Source: Staphylococcus pseudoxylosus
GTDB taxonomy: Bacteria > Bacillota > Bacilli > Staphylococcales > Staphylococcaceae
Reading direction: 5' to 3'
DNA length: 64,000 bases
Assembly: GCF_003697915.1 (NCBI RefSeq)
Contig: NZ_RCVN01000004.1
Location: 163,149 to 227,148 of the forward strand
In this document: piece after piece, positions 1 through 10,736 of the stretch
Numbering within the stretch: the stretch's first letter is position 1
Layout: each line of letters opens with the position of its first letter
Notes under the pieces: generated by a model
The model's database searches: none
The model's input: only the letters and a program-made list of their open reading frames with translations
What the model was told of the DNA's origin: nothing
Program-made: the position numbers and the translations under genes

Positions 1-228
<228 letters not shown>

Positions 229-234
229 TCATAA

Positions 235-1449
235 TTAAAACAGTTTCCCAGAAAAGATAAGAAAACCAAACGTTACAAAATGGAATGTAACGATAATACT
301 TAACATTGATGTATATCGGTTAGACCATCTTGGCGGATGATTTTTTCGCCATTTTTCATAATAACCATAACCAATAAATAAAACTGCGTGATATAAACCA
401 TACAAAATATAATGAACTTCAATGCCATGCCAAATGCCCATAATTAAAAAGTTTAATGAAAAAGCAATATTAGACATGGTAAATTGATTTTTTAATAAGC
501 GTTTTTTCGACATGTAAAATAAAGCTCTCATATAAATACAATCTCTAAACCAAAATGATAAAGACATATGCCATCTATTCCAAAAATCTTTGATATTCTT
601 TGCTTTAAACGGTTGCTTAAAGTTTTGTGGTGTCTGTATGCCATATAAATAACTAAATGCCATAGCAAATAATGAATAACCAGCGAAGTCAAAGAATAGA
701 TATAAACTATACGCATACATATATAACCATTTAGCAGTGAAATTTGAAAAATCTAACATTAATGGATTAATTGCATAAACTTGTATTAAATAAGCAATAA
801 TATATTTATATAAAAAACCTAGCATAATAAAATGGATGGCTTTATTTAGTGATGCTCGATAACTTTCACTACTTTGTATCTTGCTTTCATCTTTGACAAA
901 ACGTTTGTAGCGGTCAATTGGACCAGATGAAATGGTCGGGAAAAACGAAATGAATTGAAATACTTTAGTAGCTTTCACTTCTTTTATAGAACCATCACGA
1001 ATTTCCATTAATAATTGAACGCTTTTGAAAGTAACGTAAGAAATACCTAAGAAGCCTATAAATTCAATTACCTTATTTTCATGGAGCTTTAATTGCGCAG
1101 CACCAAACCACGAACTTTGCATTACTTTCACCACTACAAGTGGCAATATGGATAAAGCAATCACTGTGAAAAACTTTATAAATGAGTTGTTTTTTGAACG
1201 TGATTTCCAATAAAACATAATGATTGCAACTTGCCATAATAGATATAAAACAAAGTTTATAAGTTGAACACTTAAATATGCTTGGCCAAATAAATTATGT
1301 TTATCGGAAGAAAAAATAAGCACAATCATAATAGCTGTACTTATACCATTATAAATACGGCTTCTCTTTCCAGCTAAACCTAATATAATAACCGGAATTA
1401 AGACTATAAATGCTATAAGAAAGAACGTAAATGTGCCATATGGAATCAT
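235..1449 (-). CDS. dltB: D-alanyl transfer protein DltB (MBOAT family)
   Basis: Multi-pass membrane O-acyltransferase that takes D-alanine from DltC toward the outer face of the membrane for teichoic acid esterification. The 404 residues contain about ten hydrophobic segments. The MBOAT signature region has an FWNRWHMS block near residue 290, and the conserved catalytic-type His lies in GIWHG near residue 335. Its start overlaps the dltA stop by four bases (ATGA), typical of translational coupling. Length is normal for the family and no damage is seen. Confidence 0.97.
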   Translation of the reverse strand: MIPYGTFTFFLIAFIVLIPVIILGLAGKRSRIYNGISTAIMIVLIFSSDKHNLFGQAYLSVQLINFVLYLLWQVAIIMFYWKSRSKNNSFIKFFTVIALSILPLVVVKVMQSSWFGAAQLKLHENKVIEFIGFLGISYVTFKSVQLLMEIRDGSIKEVKATKVFQFISFFPTISSGPIDRYKRFVKDESKIQSSESYRASLNKAIHFIMLGFLYKYIIAYLIQVYAINPLMLDFSNFTAKWLYMYAYSLYLFFDFAGYSLFAMAFSYLYGIQTPQNFKQPFKAKNIKDFWNRWHMSLSFWFRDCIYMRALFYMSKKRLLKNQFTMSNIAFSLNFLIMGIWHGIEVHYILYGLYHAVLFIGYGYYEKWRKNHPPRWSNRYTSMLSIIVTFHFVTFGFLIFSGKLF

Positions 1450-2909
1450 GCTAATACATCCTCGGCAATCTGCTTACGATCTAATTTCCCATTTATTGTT
1501 AAAGGAAATTGCTCTTTAAATATAATCTTCCTTGGAATCATATATTCTGGCATCGCTTGTTTAAGTTCTTGTTTAATATCGTGTATCAATGTTTGTTCAT
1601 CTTTAACATCGTTTAAGTCATTTAAGACTACAACACCTTGTAATTGCGTTACTTTATTATTTTTGTATACTGGAACAACAATTGCTTCTTTGACTACATC
1701 TACCTGTCTTAAATGAAATTCTATTTCTTCTAGCTCCATACGGTATCCATTTAGTTTCACCTGAAAATCTATACGCCCAGTGATAAACCATAAGTCATCT
1801 TGAACGGTTGCTTTATCACCAGTAAAATAAGATCTGCGATTATTTATATCTTTAAATACTGCGTTAGAACGTTGCTCATCTTTCACATAACCTTCACTTA
1901 CGCATTGTCCGGAAATGATTAATTCTTCATTTTCAGCTAAAGACAATTGCGTTCCCGGTCTCACTTTGCCCACTGGTAGTGGATTATATTGATTGATAAC
2001 CGCTTCAGTAATTAAGATACTTGTAACTGCAACTGTCGCTTCTGTAGGTCCGTATGTATTATAAATATATGCAGATGGGAAGCGTTGTAACAACATCTTA
2101 GCAGTTTTATGCGGTAAAATTTCACCACAAAAGAAGAATTCTTTTAAGCTTTCATAACGTTCTTCTGTTAAATTAGGTAACATTAAGCACATTTCCATAA
2201 ATGATGGTGTAGACACCCATACGTTTATTTTGGATTGCTCTAGCATATCATTTAATAATTTAGGCTTATTAATCATTGTCTTATCTACTAAATTTAATGT
2301 TCCTGCAGTAGCTAAACATGGATAAATTGCCATTACAGATAAATCAAATGAAAATGGAGCTTGATTTAGCCATTGTTGATTCTCACCTATTTTATTCAAA
2401 TCTACCATCCAGTTCGTAAATTCGTTAAGACTTTCATACCTAATTTGTACACCCTTAGGTTCACCTGTTGAGCCTGATGTAAAAATAGTATATGCAATAT
2501 CTTGATCTTTAATTTTAGCTTCAAATTCAACAGTACGACGATCCATCACAAGTGTTTCAGTATTAATGATTACTCTGTCATTACTATCTAGCGAATGTTC
2601 ACTTGTATTAAAAATAAAATCAGGGTTAATTTTTTCAGTAATCGTATTAATACGCTCTTCAGGCATAGATACATCAAGTGGTACATAACCACATCCTGCC
2701 TTCATGCTGGCAATCATTCCCACAATCATAAACGGCGACATATGACCATATACAATTAATGGACTTTTACTATCTTTGATTAAATCTGCGAGTTTATTTG
2801 CATATTGATTTAACTCACGATACGTTAATACATCTGTATTATGCTTTATTGCTATTTGCTCAGGGTACATTTTTTCATTTTCAATTAATGAATATATAAT
2901 ATCCTTCAT
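1446..2909 (-). CDS. dltA: D-alanine--DltC ligase DltA
   Basis: Cytoplasmic adenylating enzyme that activates D-alanine with ATP and loads it on DltC. The 487-residue ANL-superfamily protein shows the P-loop-like motif [10 protein letters not shown] near residue 150, the adenine-binding block YNTYGPTEA near 285, the hinge-region YFTGD near 370 and the C-terminal catalytic lysine in NGKLDRKQ. It sits between dltX (14 bases upstream) and dltB (four-base overlap). Teichoic acid D-alanylation lowers surface negative charge and sensitivity to cationic peptides. Confidence 0.97.
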   Translation of the reverse strand: MKDIIYSLIENEKMYPEQIAIKHNTDVLTYRELNQYANKLADLIKDSKSPLIVYGHMSPFMIVGMIASMKAGCGYVPLDVSMPEERINTITEKINPDFIFNTSEHSLDSNDRVIINTETLVMDRRTVEFEAKIKDQDIAYTIFTSGSTGEPKGVQIRYESLNEFTNWMVDLNKIGENQQWLNQAPFSFDLSVMAIYPCLATAGTLNLVDKTMINKPKLLNDMLEQSKINVWVSTPSFMEMCLMLPNLTEERYESLKEFFFCGEILPHKTAKMLLQRFPSAYIYNTYGPTEATVAVTSILITEAVINQYNPLPVGKVRPGTQLSLAENEELIISGQCVSEGYVKDEQRSNAVFKDINNRRSYFTGDKATVQDDLWFITGRIDFQVKLNGYRMELEEIEFHLRQVDVVKEAIVVPVYKNNKVTQLQGVVVLNDLNDVKDEQTLIHDIKQELKQAMPEYMIPRKIIFKEQFPLTINGKLDRKQIAEDVLA

Positions 2910-2923
2910 ACTATTCTCCTCGA

Positions 2924-3070
2924 CTAAAATTCATTATAAATAAAGTTATTATGCGTATCTCCAGAACCATAAATTAAATACAGTGCTATAAATATCGCAA
3001 AATATAAAAGAGTTAATAACCATGGTTTAATTTTTTGATATTTTGTCGTATTTTCCATCTCTTTACGCAT
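2924..3070 (-). CDS. dltX: DltX, small teichoic acid D-alanyltransferase component
   Basis: A 48-residue protein read directly from the sequence: a charged N-terminus, one membrane segment (about residues 17-35, [17 protein letters not shown]) and a conserved-looking C-terminus ending FIYNEF. Such a short gene precedes dltA in many Firmicutes. In Bacillus and Staphylococcus work its C-terminal motif has been implicated in passing D-alanine with DltB and DltD. GAGGTG lies four bases before the chosen ATG; Met5 is an alternative start. Its stop is 14 bases before dltA, so it is the first gene of the operon. Confidence 0.9.
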   Translation of the reverse strand: MRKEMENTTKYQKIKPWLLTLLYFAIFIALYLIYGSGDTHNNFIYNEF

Positions 3071-3655
3071 TTTTCACCTCTTCATTCTAATTATTTCTTA
3101 TATTATTAACTATTTATTACATAAGTAATTTTTTTGTTGTAGTACTATTTACACTACTTTAACATTTTACCAACTTATTATACATTTTTTATGATGTTGT
3201 GACAATCGAATTAACATATTTATATATAACAAAAATGTTAGATTGTTTATTTTATAGAGTTTTATAAAACCAAAACTATTATTAATTATTAGTTTGTTTT
3301 ACATAATATGATTCGAAGTAATATTTTATTATCGTAGTAATAATGTAATTATTTGTTACAAATCATTGTTAAAAAATCTTGCCTAAGACTATAACTGAGC
3401 GTTGTTATTGCTATCTACCGTATTTAAAGTATGTAGTAGCGTCATGAAATTGCTACGGAAAATGTACAAATTAATAAGGAGCAATCATAATAAATTTTGA
3501 AAATTATTCATTATCTACTTGCTTTAAAATTTGTTATTTAGCTATTTAATCGAGGGGAGATTTGTAACAAATTCGACACTTATACAATTGATTTTTTTAA
3601 TAATGTTATTCTTTACACCATTATTTATAGCCTATTAATTAAAATTTCACATGAA

Positions 3656-3686
3656 AATCCACCTCCCTTTAAAACAGAGGTGGATT
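3656..3686. repeat. Hairpin, copy 1 of a repeated inverted repeat
   Basis: A perfect ten-base stem (AATCCACCTC / GAGGTGGATT) around an 11-base loop containing CTTTAAAACA. A second hairpin with nearly the same stem and loop lies at 3980-4006. No long T-run follows on either strand, so it is a weak terminator at best. Confidence 0.6.
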
Positions 3687-3936
3687 AAAACGTAGACCAT
3701 CCTTAGTTCATTATTCGACTAAAGTTTATTTGTATAGTTTTTTCAAAATAACAGTAGGTTTTCAGACCAAAGTTGGTTTTATTATCAATTAATTTATTCG
3801 ACATAGTAAACACCACCATTGTTTAATTTATATAATAATCTTTTTAGTGTAATACTGGCAGTGATTTAGCTGGATTCCTGCGTGAAGCGCACTACCCGAG
3901 ACTACTAGCTAAGGCATCTCCCTGGGAAAGCATGCA

Positions 3937-3975
3937 CAAAAAAACTGCCAACAAAGTCGGAAACTTTGTCGACAG
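3937..3975 (-). terminator. Intrinsic terminator of the HepT-like/HAD/dehydrogenase operon
   Basis: Read leftward, a 13-base stem (CTGTCGACAAAGT with ACTTTGTTGGCAG, one G-T pair) is followed by seven T. It lies about 130 bases after the dehydrogenase stop and is the best terminator for that leftward operon. Confidence 0.85.
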
Positions 3976-3979
3976 TCTG

Positions 3980-4006
3980 ATACACCTCTCTTTAAAACAG
4001 AGGTAT
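3980..4006. repeat. Hairpin, copy 2 of a repeated inverted repeat
   Basis: The stem TACACCTCT/AGAGGTATA-type with loop CTTTAAAAC closely resembles the hairpin at 3656-3686. The two copies flank the segment with the strong terminator and the GC-richer block. Confidence 0.55.
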
Positions 4007-4103
4007 ATTTCTATATTAGAGGTAAGTATTAACGCTCTACCTTATTTCTTTTATATTCGGATGTAATAATACAAAACGTCGCCATATCATCTATTTACAA
4101 AAT

Positions 4104-5069
4104 TTATTTAAAATTGACTGGTGTTTTAGCTCGTTGATTGCTTAATATTAATCTTATATTATCAACACATAATTGAATCATACGATTTCTGGTTGTAACA
4201 GAGGCGCTTCCAATATGTGGAACGATAACAGCATTGTCCATCGATAATAAAGGATGTGCCATATCTATTGGCTCTTCGCGTAAAACGTCAAGTCCACAAG
4301 CTGCAATCTGTCCATTTTGTAACGCAAATACAAGCGCCTCTTCATCTACGACAGCACCTCGCCCAATATTTATAAAAATGGCATCACTTTTCATTTTTTC
4401 AAAGGCTTGGGTATTAAATTTATTTCTAGTTTCTTCTGTAAGTGGTGCAGTACAAATAATAAAATCACTATGTTCAAGCAAAGTATCAAAAGGAACATAC
4501 AATGCACCAAGTGCTTTTTCAGTATCTTTATTTCTAGATCTATTATGATACATAATCTTAGTATCAAAACCTTTTAACCTTCTTGCAAATGCCTTACCAA
4601 TCTCACCCATACCATATATTCCTACATTGGCATTAGACAAATCTTTTCCGGCAAATAAGTATGGTCCCCAACTTTGCCACTCTCCATTTTGAACATACTT
4701 TTCAGCTTCCACAATACGTCTAGCTACTGTTAACATCAATGTAAATCCAAGTTCTGCAGTTGTTTCAGTAAGTACACCAGGTGTATTAGTTACAGTAATC
4801 CCTTTACTATTTACAAGGGGGACATCTATATTATCAAAACCAACTGCCATATTAGCAATCACTTTCAATTTTGGAGCAGCTTTGATAACTTCACTATCTA
4901 TTTTTTCACTTAAAGTAATTAAACAAGCAGTTGCATCTTTAATAGCCTCTAGAAATTGATCTCTTGGCATTGGTATTAAAGACTCATCCCACATTTCAAC
5001 TTGTGCAATAGCCTCTAACTGATCTATAAATGGTTGTGGAATACTTCTACTTACAATGATTTTTTCCAT
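4104..5069 (-). CDS. D-isomer-specific 2-hydroxyacid dehydrogenase
   Basis: NAD(P)-dependent cytoplasmic oxidoreductase of the glyoxylate/hydroxypyruvate reductase type, 321 residues. The Rossmann motif GMGEIGKAF (GxGxxG) is near residue 152. The catalytic Arg is in NIGRGAVVDE near 235, Glu in LREEP near 265 and His in PHIGSA near 285, so the triad is complete. The exact 2-keto acid substrate cannot be read from sequence. It is the last gene of a leftward set with the HAD phosphatase ten bases upstream, then the HepT-like gene. Confidence 0.9.
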   Translation of the reverse strand: MEKIIVSRSIPQPFIDQLEAIAQVEMWDESLIPMPRDQFLEAIKDATACLITLSEKIDSEVIKAAPKLKVIANMAVGFDNIDVPLVNSKGITVTNTPGVLTETTAELGFTLMLTVARRIVEAEKYVQNGEWQSWGPYLFAGKDLSNANVGIYGMGEIGKAFARRLKGFDTKIMYHNRSRNKDTEKALGALYVPFDTLLEHSDFIICTAPLTEETRNKFNTQAFEKMKSDAIFINIGRGAVVDEEALVFALQNGQIAACGLDVLREEPIDMAHPLLSMDNAVIVPHIGSASVTTRNRMIQLCVDNIRLILSNQRAKTPVNFK

Positions 5070-5079
5070 TCAATCACTC

Positions 5080-5859
5080 CTAACTCTCGAGTTCTTTAAT
5101 AACATCATTTAAATCTTTAAATGTATAGGTCGGCGGTACTGGCTTCTGTTCAATTTCTTCTTTGGTTGTTACACCTGTTTGTACATGAATCGTATCAATA
5201 TTCACATTGATGCCCGACATAATATCTGTGTCGTATAAATCACCTACCATCGCAACCTCTGAGCGCTCTAACCCTAAAATGTCTAGCGCTTTTTTCATAA
5301 TAATTGGTTCTGGTTTACCGATAAATGTAGGTTGGACGCCAGTTGACACTGTGACTACGCTTGTAATCGCGCCATTTCCAGGTAAAAATCCACGTTCCTT
5401 TGGTATTGATACATCTTGGTTAGTTGAAATAAATTTCGCACCATTACGTACTCCTAAAGTGGCAGTCGCTAATTTTTCATAAGTAACGGCTTCGTCTAAA
5501 CCAATAACAACATAATCTACAAATTCATCTTCTTTAACGACTAATCCTTTGTCTGTTAACGCATGTTTCAATCCGCTACCACCTAGCATATATACACTTG
5601 CTCCTGGAGATTCCTCAGCAATATATTCTGCAGTAGCTAGCGCTGATGTAACAACCTCATCAGCTTGTGCGACTAATCCTATTTTATTTAATTTCGCTGC
5701 TACTTCTTCTGGGTCTTTGGTAGAATTATTAGTCACATATAAATGTGGAATTTTATATTGATTTAAATATGATATAAATTGAGACGCACCATCTATATGT
5801 TCATCGCCTTTATATAAAGTACCATCCAAATCAATTAAGTAAGCTTGATATTTTTTCAT
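5080..5859 (-). CDS. HAD-superfamily sugar-phosphate-type phosphatase (YutF/NagD-like)
   Basis: Cytoplasmic hydrolase of 259 residues with the HAD motif I DLDGT near residue 10, VTNNST (motif II) near 42, a GKPEP lysine motif near 180 and VGDLYDTDI (motif IV) near 205. This layout is that of the NagD/YutF class with a C2-type cap, which dephosphorylates small phosphometabolites. It lies five bases after the HepT-like gene and ten before the dehydrogenase. In Bacillus the homologues are yutE and yutF, so the pairing is conserved. Confidence 0.9.
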   Translation of the reverse strand: MKKYQAYLIDLDGTLYKGDEHIDGASQFISYLNQYKIPHLYVTNNSTKDPEEVAAKLNKIGLVAQADEVVTSALATAEYIAEESPGASVYMLGGSGLKHALTDKGLVVKEDEFVDYVVIGLDEAVTYEKLATATLGVRNGAKFISTNQDVSIPKERGFLPGNGAITSVVTVSTGVQPTFIGKPEPIIMKKALDILGLERSEVAMVGDLYDTDIMSGINVNIDTIHVQTGVTTKEEIEQKPVPPTYTFKDLNDVIKELES

Positions 5860-5864
5860 ATTAC

Positions 5865-6296
5865 TTATTCTCCTTTTTTGCCAAATGCCGTTACAGGTAC
5901 ATCTTCACTCTTTAAAAATTGTATAACTTCTTCTACATATGTTTGATAATAAGATACCGACTCGTCAAAAAGTGGTACTAATTCAGCGGTATCAAGTTCA
6001 TCATAATAATGAACAAATTGTTTTCTAACATCTACCGTTTTATTGATTTGATTTTGTGTTTCTTCTGAAATCACTTTTTCCAAAGCTAAGATATCTATTA
6101 CGTCTTTATAATTTCCTGGGTCTCTTAAGATAAAACCATCAATAATCATGTTGCCAATGTCTACTGCTGATTCAATAAACATTTGTGCTATGCGCTCGAA
6201 CGCATAAACATTATCTTTATTTTGCGGATAATCTCGAATAAGTTGTTGCAAGTAATTTAATTTTGTATTTAATTGATCTTTATTCACGAAATACAT
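5865..6296 (-). CDS. DUF86/HepT-like protein (YutE-type)
   Basis: A 143-residue helical protein. The start used is the ATG at 6294-6296, preceded by AGGGGTG. Reading further upstream adds 17 residues with no ribosome binding site. It contains RKQFVHYY, matching the R-x4-H-x-Y motif of HepT RNase toxins. However, there is no nucleotidyltransferase (MNT) antitoxin partner; its neighbours are housekeeping genes, as for Bacillus yutE. A toxin role is therefore only a family-level possibility. Confidence 0.85.
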   Translation of the reverse strand: MYFVNKDQLNTKLNYLQQLIRDYPQNKDNVYAFERIAQMFIESAVDIGNMIIDGFILRDPGNYKDVIDILALEKVISEETQNQINKTVDVRKQFVHYYDELDTAELVPLFDESVSYYQTYVEEVIQFLKSEDVPVTAFGKKGE

Positions 6297-6440
6297 CTTT
6301 TCACCCCTATCAATCTCATCATACCATACCTTTGCAGTCGAATTCATTTATGGTTATACTGTAAATTAAGACTTTTTAACTAAATTAAATATCTATAATA
6401 ATTAGATTTGCAAAATAGAAGAAGTAAGGAGTGTTTCAAA

Positions 6441-6707
6441 GTGATTGATATGTATCTTTATGATGATGACGAATCTGCTCAGGTGCAATTTGTTGGTTTT
6501 GTTGGTGAACATAGTCGCTATGACCTAATGCTAGTTCAAACAAACCGTCATTTCGGTAAAACGATTGTATTAAATATGCAAACGAATCAATTCGGTATAA
6601 TAGGTACCGACGATTTAGAAGAAGAAGGTTATATTGCCCACATCCTAGGTGTTAATGAAGACGAAGGCAATGAAATTTCAGAATACCTTAATGAAGTTAT
6701 TCAATAA
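6441..6707 (+). CDS. DUF3055 family protein
   Basis: An 88-residue soluble acidic protein of unknown function, conserved in Staphylococcus and Bacillus at this position next to yutD/yutE. A GTG at 6441 is chosen because an AAGGAG site lies ten bases upstream and the family begins with I-D-M-Y-L-Y-D-D. The upstream 11 codons in frame have no ribosome binding site. It is the only rightward gene between two leftward blocks and ends before a bidirectional hairpin at 6830-6868. Confidence 0.85.
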   Translation: MIDMYLYDDDESAQVQFVGFVGEHSRYDLMLVQTNRHFGKTIVLNMQTNQFGIIGTDDLEEEGYIAHILGVNEDEGNEISEYLNEVIQ

Positions 6708-6829
6708 ATGCGTACAAGCATATAAATATGATTATCGTAACAAACCTTAGCTAAGTAGAAATCGTTATATTAACGATAGCAATTCAATTCTATGCTCTGT
6801 AAATATGTTCACTTCAACACCATAAACCA

Positions 6830-6868
6830 AAAGCAACTTTATTCAAAATTGAATAAAGTTGCTTTTTT
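6830..6868. terminator. Bidirectional terminator
   Basis: A perfect 16-base stem AAAGCAACTTTATTCA / TGAATAAAGTTGCTTT has A-rich and T-rich flanks on both sides. It sits between convergent genes, the DUF3055 gene (rightward) and yutD (leftward), so it can serve both. Confidence 0.88.
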
Positions 6869-6986
6869 AAGTCGGACTATTTTATTTATGCGTCAAAATT
6901 TTAATCAAACGATACATACATTACTATTGCACATAATACTCAAACATATAGTAAATATTGTTTAAAGTACGATATACCCAAAATCA

Positions 6987-7370
6987 TTATTTTTCAGTAT
7001 CTTGAATACTAGGCTTTATTTTAACATCGTGCAACTTATCTTCTTCAAAATCTGTTTCAACTATGTCATTTGACTCTACATAATTTTTCATTTCTACTTC
7101 TGGAATACGTCTTAATATAAAGTACGGGCAACCAAAATTACAATATTCTAATAAATAATCTTGAATTGTTGAAAAGCGTTTGCTTAATTCGGCTTTCTTA
7201 TTAGAATCTTTATAAAAGCCTTTCAACCTCAGTTGGTCATAACCAAAATCTCCAACAATAAAATCATACTTATCTAATATATCTGAATAGCGATTCACAA
7301 ATGTTTCTTCATCAAAACATTCTCTATAATCTTCTATGATTTCAAAAAATTGTCCATTTAACTTTATCAT
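6987..7370 (-). CDS. YutD-like (DUF1027) protein
   Basis: A 127-residue soluble protein of the YutD family, function unknown, conserved near lipA in Bacillales. The ATG at 7368-7370 is preferred because AGGTG lies six bases upstream. The ATG three codons earlier falls directly against that site. It has the C-terminal CPYFILRRIPE block characteristic of the family and an acidic tail. It lies downstream of lipA but about 170 bases away with a hairpin between. Confidence 0.85.
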   Translation of the reverse strand: MIKLNGQFFEIIEDYRECFDEETFVNRYSDILDKYDFIVGDFGYDQLRLKGFYKDSNKKAELSKRFSTIQDYLLEYCNFGCPYFILRRIPEVEMKNYVESNDIVETDFEEDKLHDVKIKPSIQDTEK

Positions 7371-7472
7371 GTCATTCACCTAATCTAAACGTATCAAATT
7401 ACTATTATTCACTAATTAATTGATTAATAAATAGTTCTTTGACTTGTATGTAATTATATTTTACTTCTAAGA

Positions 7473-7530
7473 AAGACTTAGCTCATTAGTATTGCGCATC
7501 AACACAACTGTAACAAATGAACTAAGTCTT
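7473..7530 (-). terminator. Hairpin just after lipA
   Basis: A 15-base stem with one mismatch (AAGACTTAG.TCATT arms) and a loop of about 28 bases, starting nine bases after the lipA stop. No clear T-run follows leftward, so it may be a processing or stability hairpin rather than a full terminator. Confidence 0.5.
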
Positions 7531-7538
7531 TAATTAAC

Positions 7539-8480
7539 TTATTTATTTAAATGCTTACCGATTTCTGTACCAAGTTGCGCTTCACCAATACGGTGTTTTT
7601 CTTTAGCCGCTTCATTTACTTGCTCGTCGGCATGGTATGAACTTCTTACTAGTGGTCCTGCTTGGCAATGTTTAAATCCTTTATCCATTGCTACTTTTCT
7701 TAATTTACCAAACTCTAATGGTGTATAATATTTTTCAACTTTTAAATGTTTACGTGAAGGTTGCAAATATTGACCAATCGTTAAAATATCAACATCATTA
7801 GCACGTAGGTCGTCCATTGTTTCATAGATTTCCTCGTGTGTTTCACCTAATCCAACCATAAGACTTGATTTTGTTGGGATATCAGGTTGTAACTCTTTAG
7901 AACGTCTTAAGAACTCTAATGTACGATCATAAGTTGCTCTAGCACGAACTCTCGGTGTCAAACGGCGGACTGTTTCGATGTTATGGTTTAAAATGTCTGG
8001 TTTTGACGCCATTAAAGTTTCTAAAGCATCATAGTCTCCGCCCATATCTGAAGGTAAGATTTCTATTGATGTGAAAGGATTACGCTCACGTACTTTACGT
8101 ACAGTTTCAGCGTATACATTTGATCCTGCATCTCTTAAGTCATCACGAGCCACAGCTGTAATAACAACATGTTTTAAATTCATTAATTCTACAGATTCAG
8201 CCACGCGTTCTGGCTCATCTAAATCTAATTCATTTGGAAGTCCTGTTTTAACTGCACAGAAACGACATGCACGTGTACATACTGCACCTAAAATCATAAA
8301 CGTAGCAGTACGACGTTCTCCCCAACATTCATGTATATTTGGACACTTTGCTTCTTCGCAAACTGTATGTAAATTCTTTTCGCGCATCATTTTCTTAAGA
8401 CCAGTGTAGTTTTCGTTAGTATTTAGCTTTATTTTCAACCAATCTGGTTTACGTAAAATCTCTTCATTTTTAGTAGCCAT
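7539..8480 (-). CDS. lipA: Lipoyl synthase LipA
   Basis: Radical-SAM enzyme that inserts two sulfurs into protein-bound octanoate to make lipoyl cofactor, needed by gcvH (also in this window) and the 2-oxoacid dehydrogenases. In 313 residues both clusters are visible: the auxiliary cluster C-x4-C-x5-C in [12 protein letters not shown] near residue 41, and the radical-SAM C-x3-C-x2-C in CTRACRFC near 68. The start ATG follows GGAGG by 11 bases. Leftward, with the yunD-F-like genes upstream in the same direction. Confidence 0.97.
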   Translation of the reverse strand: MATKNEEILRKPDWLKIKLNTNENYTGLKKMMREKNLHTVCEEAKCPNIHECWGERRTATFMILGAVCTRACRFCAVKTGLPNELDLDEPERVAESVELMNLKHVVITAVARDDLRDAGSNVYAETVRKVRERNPFTSIEILPSDMGGDYDALETLMASKPDILNHNIETVRRLTPRVRARATYDRTLEFLRRSKELQPDIPTKSSLMVGLGETHEEIYETMDDLRANDVDILTIGQYLQPSRKHLKVEKYYTPLEFGKLRKVAMDKGFKHCQAGPLVRSSYHADEQVNEAAKEKHRIGEAQLGTEIGKHLNK

Positions 8481-8560
8481 AACCGCACAATCCTCCTGAT
8501 TTGAAATCTCTAATCATTATAACGAAAATTCAGGTAAATTAAAACGTATAAAGTCATATT

Positions 8561-9880
8561 TTAATATTCCAATAATTTTTCTTTAAAAATATCTCTTAAA
8601 AACTCTGGCATCAAGTAATCTATAGACTGATCTTTTAAAGTAGGAAAATAACGTCCAAACGTATACATATCTATCGTTCCCAATATATATGTCTCGTCAT
8701 CATTGATTAATTCACCATTTATAAAATAACGTGATTCAGACTCAATAAATCCTAAATTATATAAAATATAGCCGCCAAAAATATTACCTCTAAAACCCAG
8801 ACCTTGTGCGTGTTCATTAAGGTATTCTTGTTTTTGACTTTTAATTATTATATTTTTCAACTCTCGCCCACTTAATCTAATACGGACTGCGTTAATAGGG
8901 TGAGGTAACATCTGATGTATATCGTACTCCGTTAAACGTTCTGCCTCTATGCCATTTACGATGAGTCCTGCATTAATAATTGTACAGTCTGCATTCGTAA
9001 ATTCAAAAATACTTTCTGCTAAAATATGCGCCGTTTGAGTAATGGTATCTGTTCTTCTAGGTAAGGAAATTGGTCGATCAATCACTGAATCATTTAACAA
9101 CATTTTTCCTTCTTCATCAAAATGAGTCTCAACTTTTGGTAATTTGTCTAGTGGATGAAGTATTGCTTGTTTTTTAACTATGCTATTATTTTCAATTTCT
9201 AAAGTGACTTCCCCTAAAAAATGCCCATATTTTCCTGCTGCAGCCATTAATACACCATTGTTAATCTCACCATTTTCAAAATAGTGGTGTGTATGACTAC
9301 CTAAAATCAAATCAATTTCTGGAATTTCTTGGCATAATTTTTCGTCAAAGAATACACCAACATGGCTCATAATCACAAGTAAATCATAGGCACCTTCATT
9401 AGCATTTATTTCATCTTTAATTGCTTCTAAAGGATTTGTGACAATCCAATCTAAAGCTCGATAAAAAGGAGTGAATGGCGCAGTAGCCGCAATAAATAGT
9501 ATGCGTACCCCGTCTATAACTTTTATGAATGATGATGACATATTACGGGGTAAACGCCCCTGTTCATCAAAGACATTCGCACAAGTAACATCGAATGTTG
9601 CATTGTCATATAAAGTATTTAACGCATCATGAGAAATTGTCATACCTTCATTATTACCAATCGTAGCGATATCACAGTGTGCTTCATTTAATAATTCGAC
9701 ATTTTTTATACCCATAGTTGCTTCAGTGACAGGCGCCGAAAGGTCAACATGGTCGCCAATATCTAAATATAACGAATGATGGTTTAGCTGTGGTCTCTTT
9801 TGAGTCAAATACTCTGTAATTCGTGCATATTCGTGTAAGTGACTATGTATGTCATTTGTGTGATAAATTGTTAACTTCAT
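8561..9880 (-). CDS. 5'-nucleotidase/UDP-sugar-hydrolase family metallophosphoesterase (YunD-like)
   Basis: 439 residues with no signal peptide, so probably cytoplasmic, unlike the secreted 5'-nucleotidases. The N-terminal calcineurin-like domain has the metal motifs HTNDIHSHLHE near residue 8, DIGDH near 41, GNNE near 77, MSHVG near 170 and GSHTHH near 194. The C-terminal nucleotidase domain follows from about 285. The natural nucleotide substrate is not evident. First-order synteny with yunE and yunF, 21 and 10 bases apart, matches Bacillus. Confidence 0.88.
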   Translation of the reverse strand: MKLTIYHTNDIHSHLHEYARITEYLTQKRPQLNHHSLYLDIGDHVDLSAPVTEATMGIKNVELLNEAHCDIATIGNNEGMTISHDALNTLYDNATFDVTCANVFDEQGRLPRNMSSSFIKVIDGVRILFIAATAPFTPFYRALDWIVTNPLEAIKDEINANEGAYDLLVIMSHVGVFFDEKLCQEIPEIDLILGSHTHHYFENGEINNGVLMAAAGKYGHFLGEVTLEIENNSIVKKQAILHPLDKLPKVETHFDEEGKMLLNDSVIDRPISLPRRTDTITQTAHILAESIFEFTNADCTIINAGLIVNGIEAERLTEYDIHQMLPHPINAVRIRLSGRELKNIIIKSQKQEYLNEHAQGLGFRGNIFGGYILYNLGFIESESRYFINGELINDDETYILGTIDMYTFGRYFPTLKDQSIDYLMPEFLRDIFKEKLLEY

Positions 9881-9901
9881 CTATAGTTCCCCTCCTTCGT
9901 T

Positions 9902-10726
9902 TTATAAAAATGATTTAATTATTAAATATATACCCATAATTAACATTACTGTACGCAATAATATGACAACGGTCTCTGATTTTACCGAGTGATTAATTTT
10001 CACACCGATCTTTGCACCAAAATAACTTGCAAACACTAGGACAATTGCATATAACCAGGCCACATGTCCTTGTGCAATATGGCCTACTGAACTCATAACA
10101 CTAGAAAAGAATATCATCATCATACTTGTACCGACAGCCACATGTGGTGGGAATCTAAATACAATTAACATCAGTGGTGTCATTAATGCACCACCACCTA
10201 TACCTAGTAATCCGGTTAATATACCAATAAATAATGTTGCAATGAAGGAAATTAAAGGTGGCACATGATAAAAATATTGCTTACCATAACCATCAATATA
10301 ACTCCGTTCGTACTTTGCTTTAGCAAATATTTTTAATGGTTTTATTTTCTTTCGTATTACAAGCAAACTCGCTACTAATATTAAAAACAAACCAAAATAC
10401 AAGTTAAAAGATGTTAATGTTAAGTAACGACTTATTACAGAGCCAATGAGCGCCCCTGGTAGCAAACCAAATAAAAATATCGAGCCATTTTTCACATCAA
10501 CTTGTTTAGTTTTCAAATACCCCAACGTCGAAGACAATCCAGTTACTATTAATATAACTGATGAGGTACCTATAGCGATTTGAGGCGTCATACCTTCAAG
10601 TAAATCATGATCAACACCTAAATAAACTAGTGTAGGTACAATGATTATACCTCCACCAATACCAACTAATGATCCTAAAATTGCTGATAAACCACCAATT
10701 AAAATCAATAATATTACAGTTAACAT
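9902..10726 (-). CDS. TauE/SafE family sulfite-exporter-like permease (YunE-like)
   Basis: Integral membrane protein, 274 residues, about eight hydrophobic segments in two repeats. Each repeat carries the family's glycine-rich turn (GSLVGIGGGIIIVP near residue 19 and GLLGIGGGALMTP near 172). The family is annotated for efflux of sulfur-containing or organic anions, but the substrate here is unknown. It lies between the YunD- and YunF-like genes and is probably cotranscribed. Confidence 0.88.
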   Translation of the reverse strand: MLTVILLILIGGLSAILGSLVGIGGGIIIVPTLVYLGVDHDLLEGMTPQIAIGTSSVILIVTGLSSTLGYLKTKQVDVKNGSIFLFGLLPGALIGSVISRYLTLTSFNLYFGLFLILVASLLVIRKKIKPLKIFAKAKYERSYIDGYGKQYFYHVPPLISFIATLFIGILTGLLGIGGGALMTPLMLIVFRFPPHVAVGTSMMMIFFSSVMSSVGHIAQGHVAWLYAIVLVFASYFGAKIGVKINHSVKSETVVILLRTVMLIMGIYLIIKSFL

Positions 10727-10736
10727 CCAATCGCTC

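Larger units (their letters stand above)
3071..4103. other. Long intergenic region between dlt and the dehydrogenase operon
   Basis: About 1 kb without a convincing gene. The left part (3071-3640) is very AT-rich and should hold the dlt promoter; a weak candidate is TTGGTA, 16 bases, TAAATA, read leftward near 3150-3175. The right part holds two similar hairpins (3656-3686 and 3980-4006), a GC-richer segment (3838-3936) and a strong terminator (3937-3975). The only reading with a start and stop, near 3496, is 14 codons long with its TTG far from any ribosome binding site, so it is not called. Confidence 0.6.

Noticed and set aside
528..716. 62-codon ORF inside dltB
   Set aside because: Lies wholly within dltB in another frame, with no site of its own; many similar shadow ORFs in suf, lipA, rnr and others were left out for the same reason.
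5865..6296. HepT-type toxin of a toxin-antitoxin pair
   Set aside because: The R-x4-H-x-Y motif is present but there is no nucleotidyltransferase partner, and the neighbours are a conserved housekeeping set.
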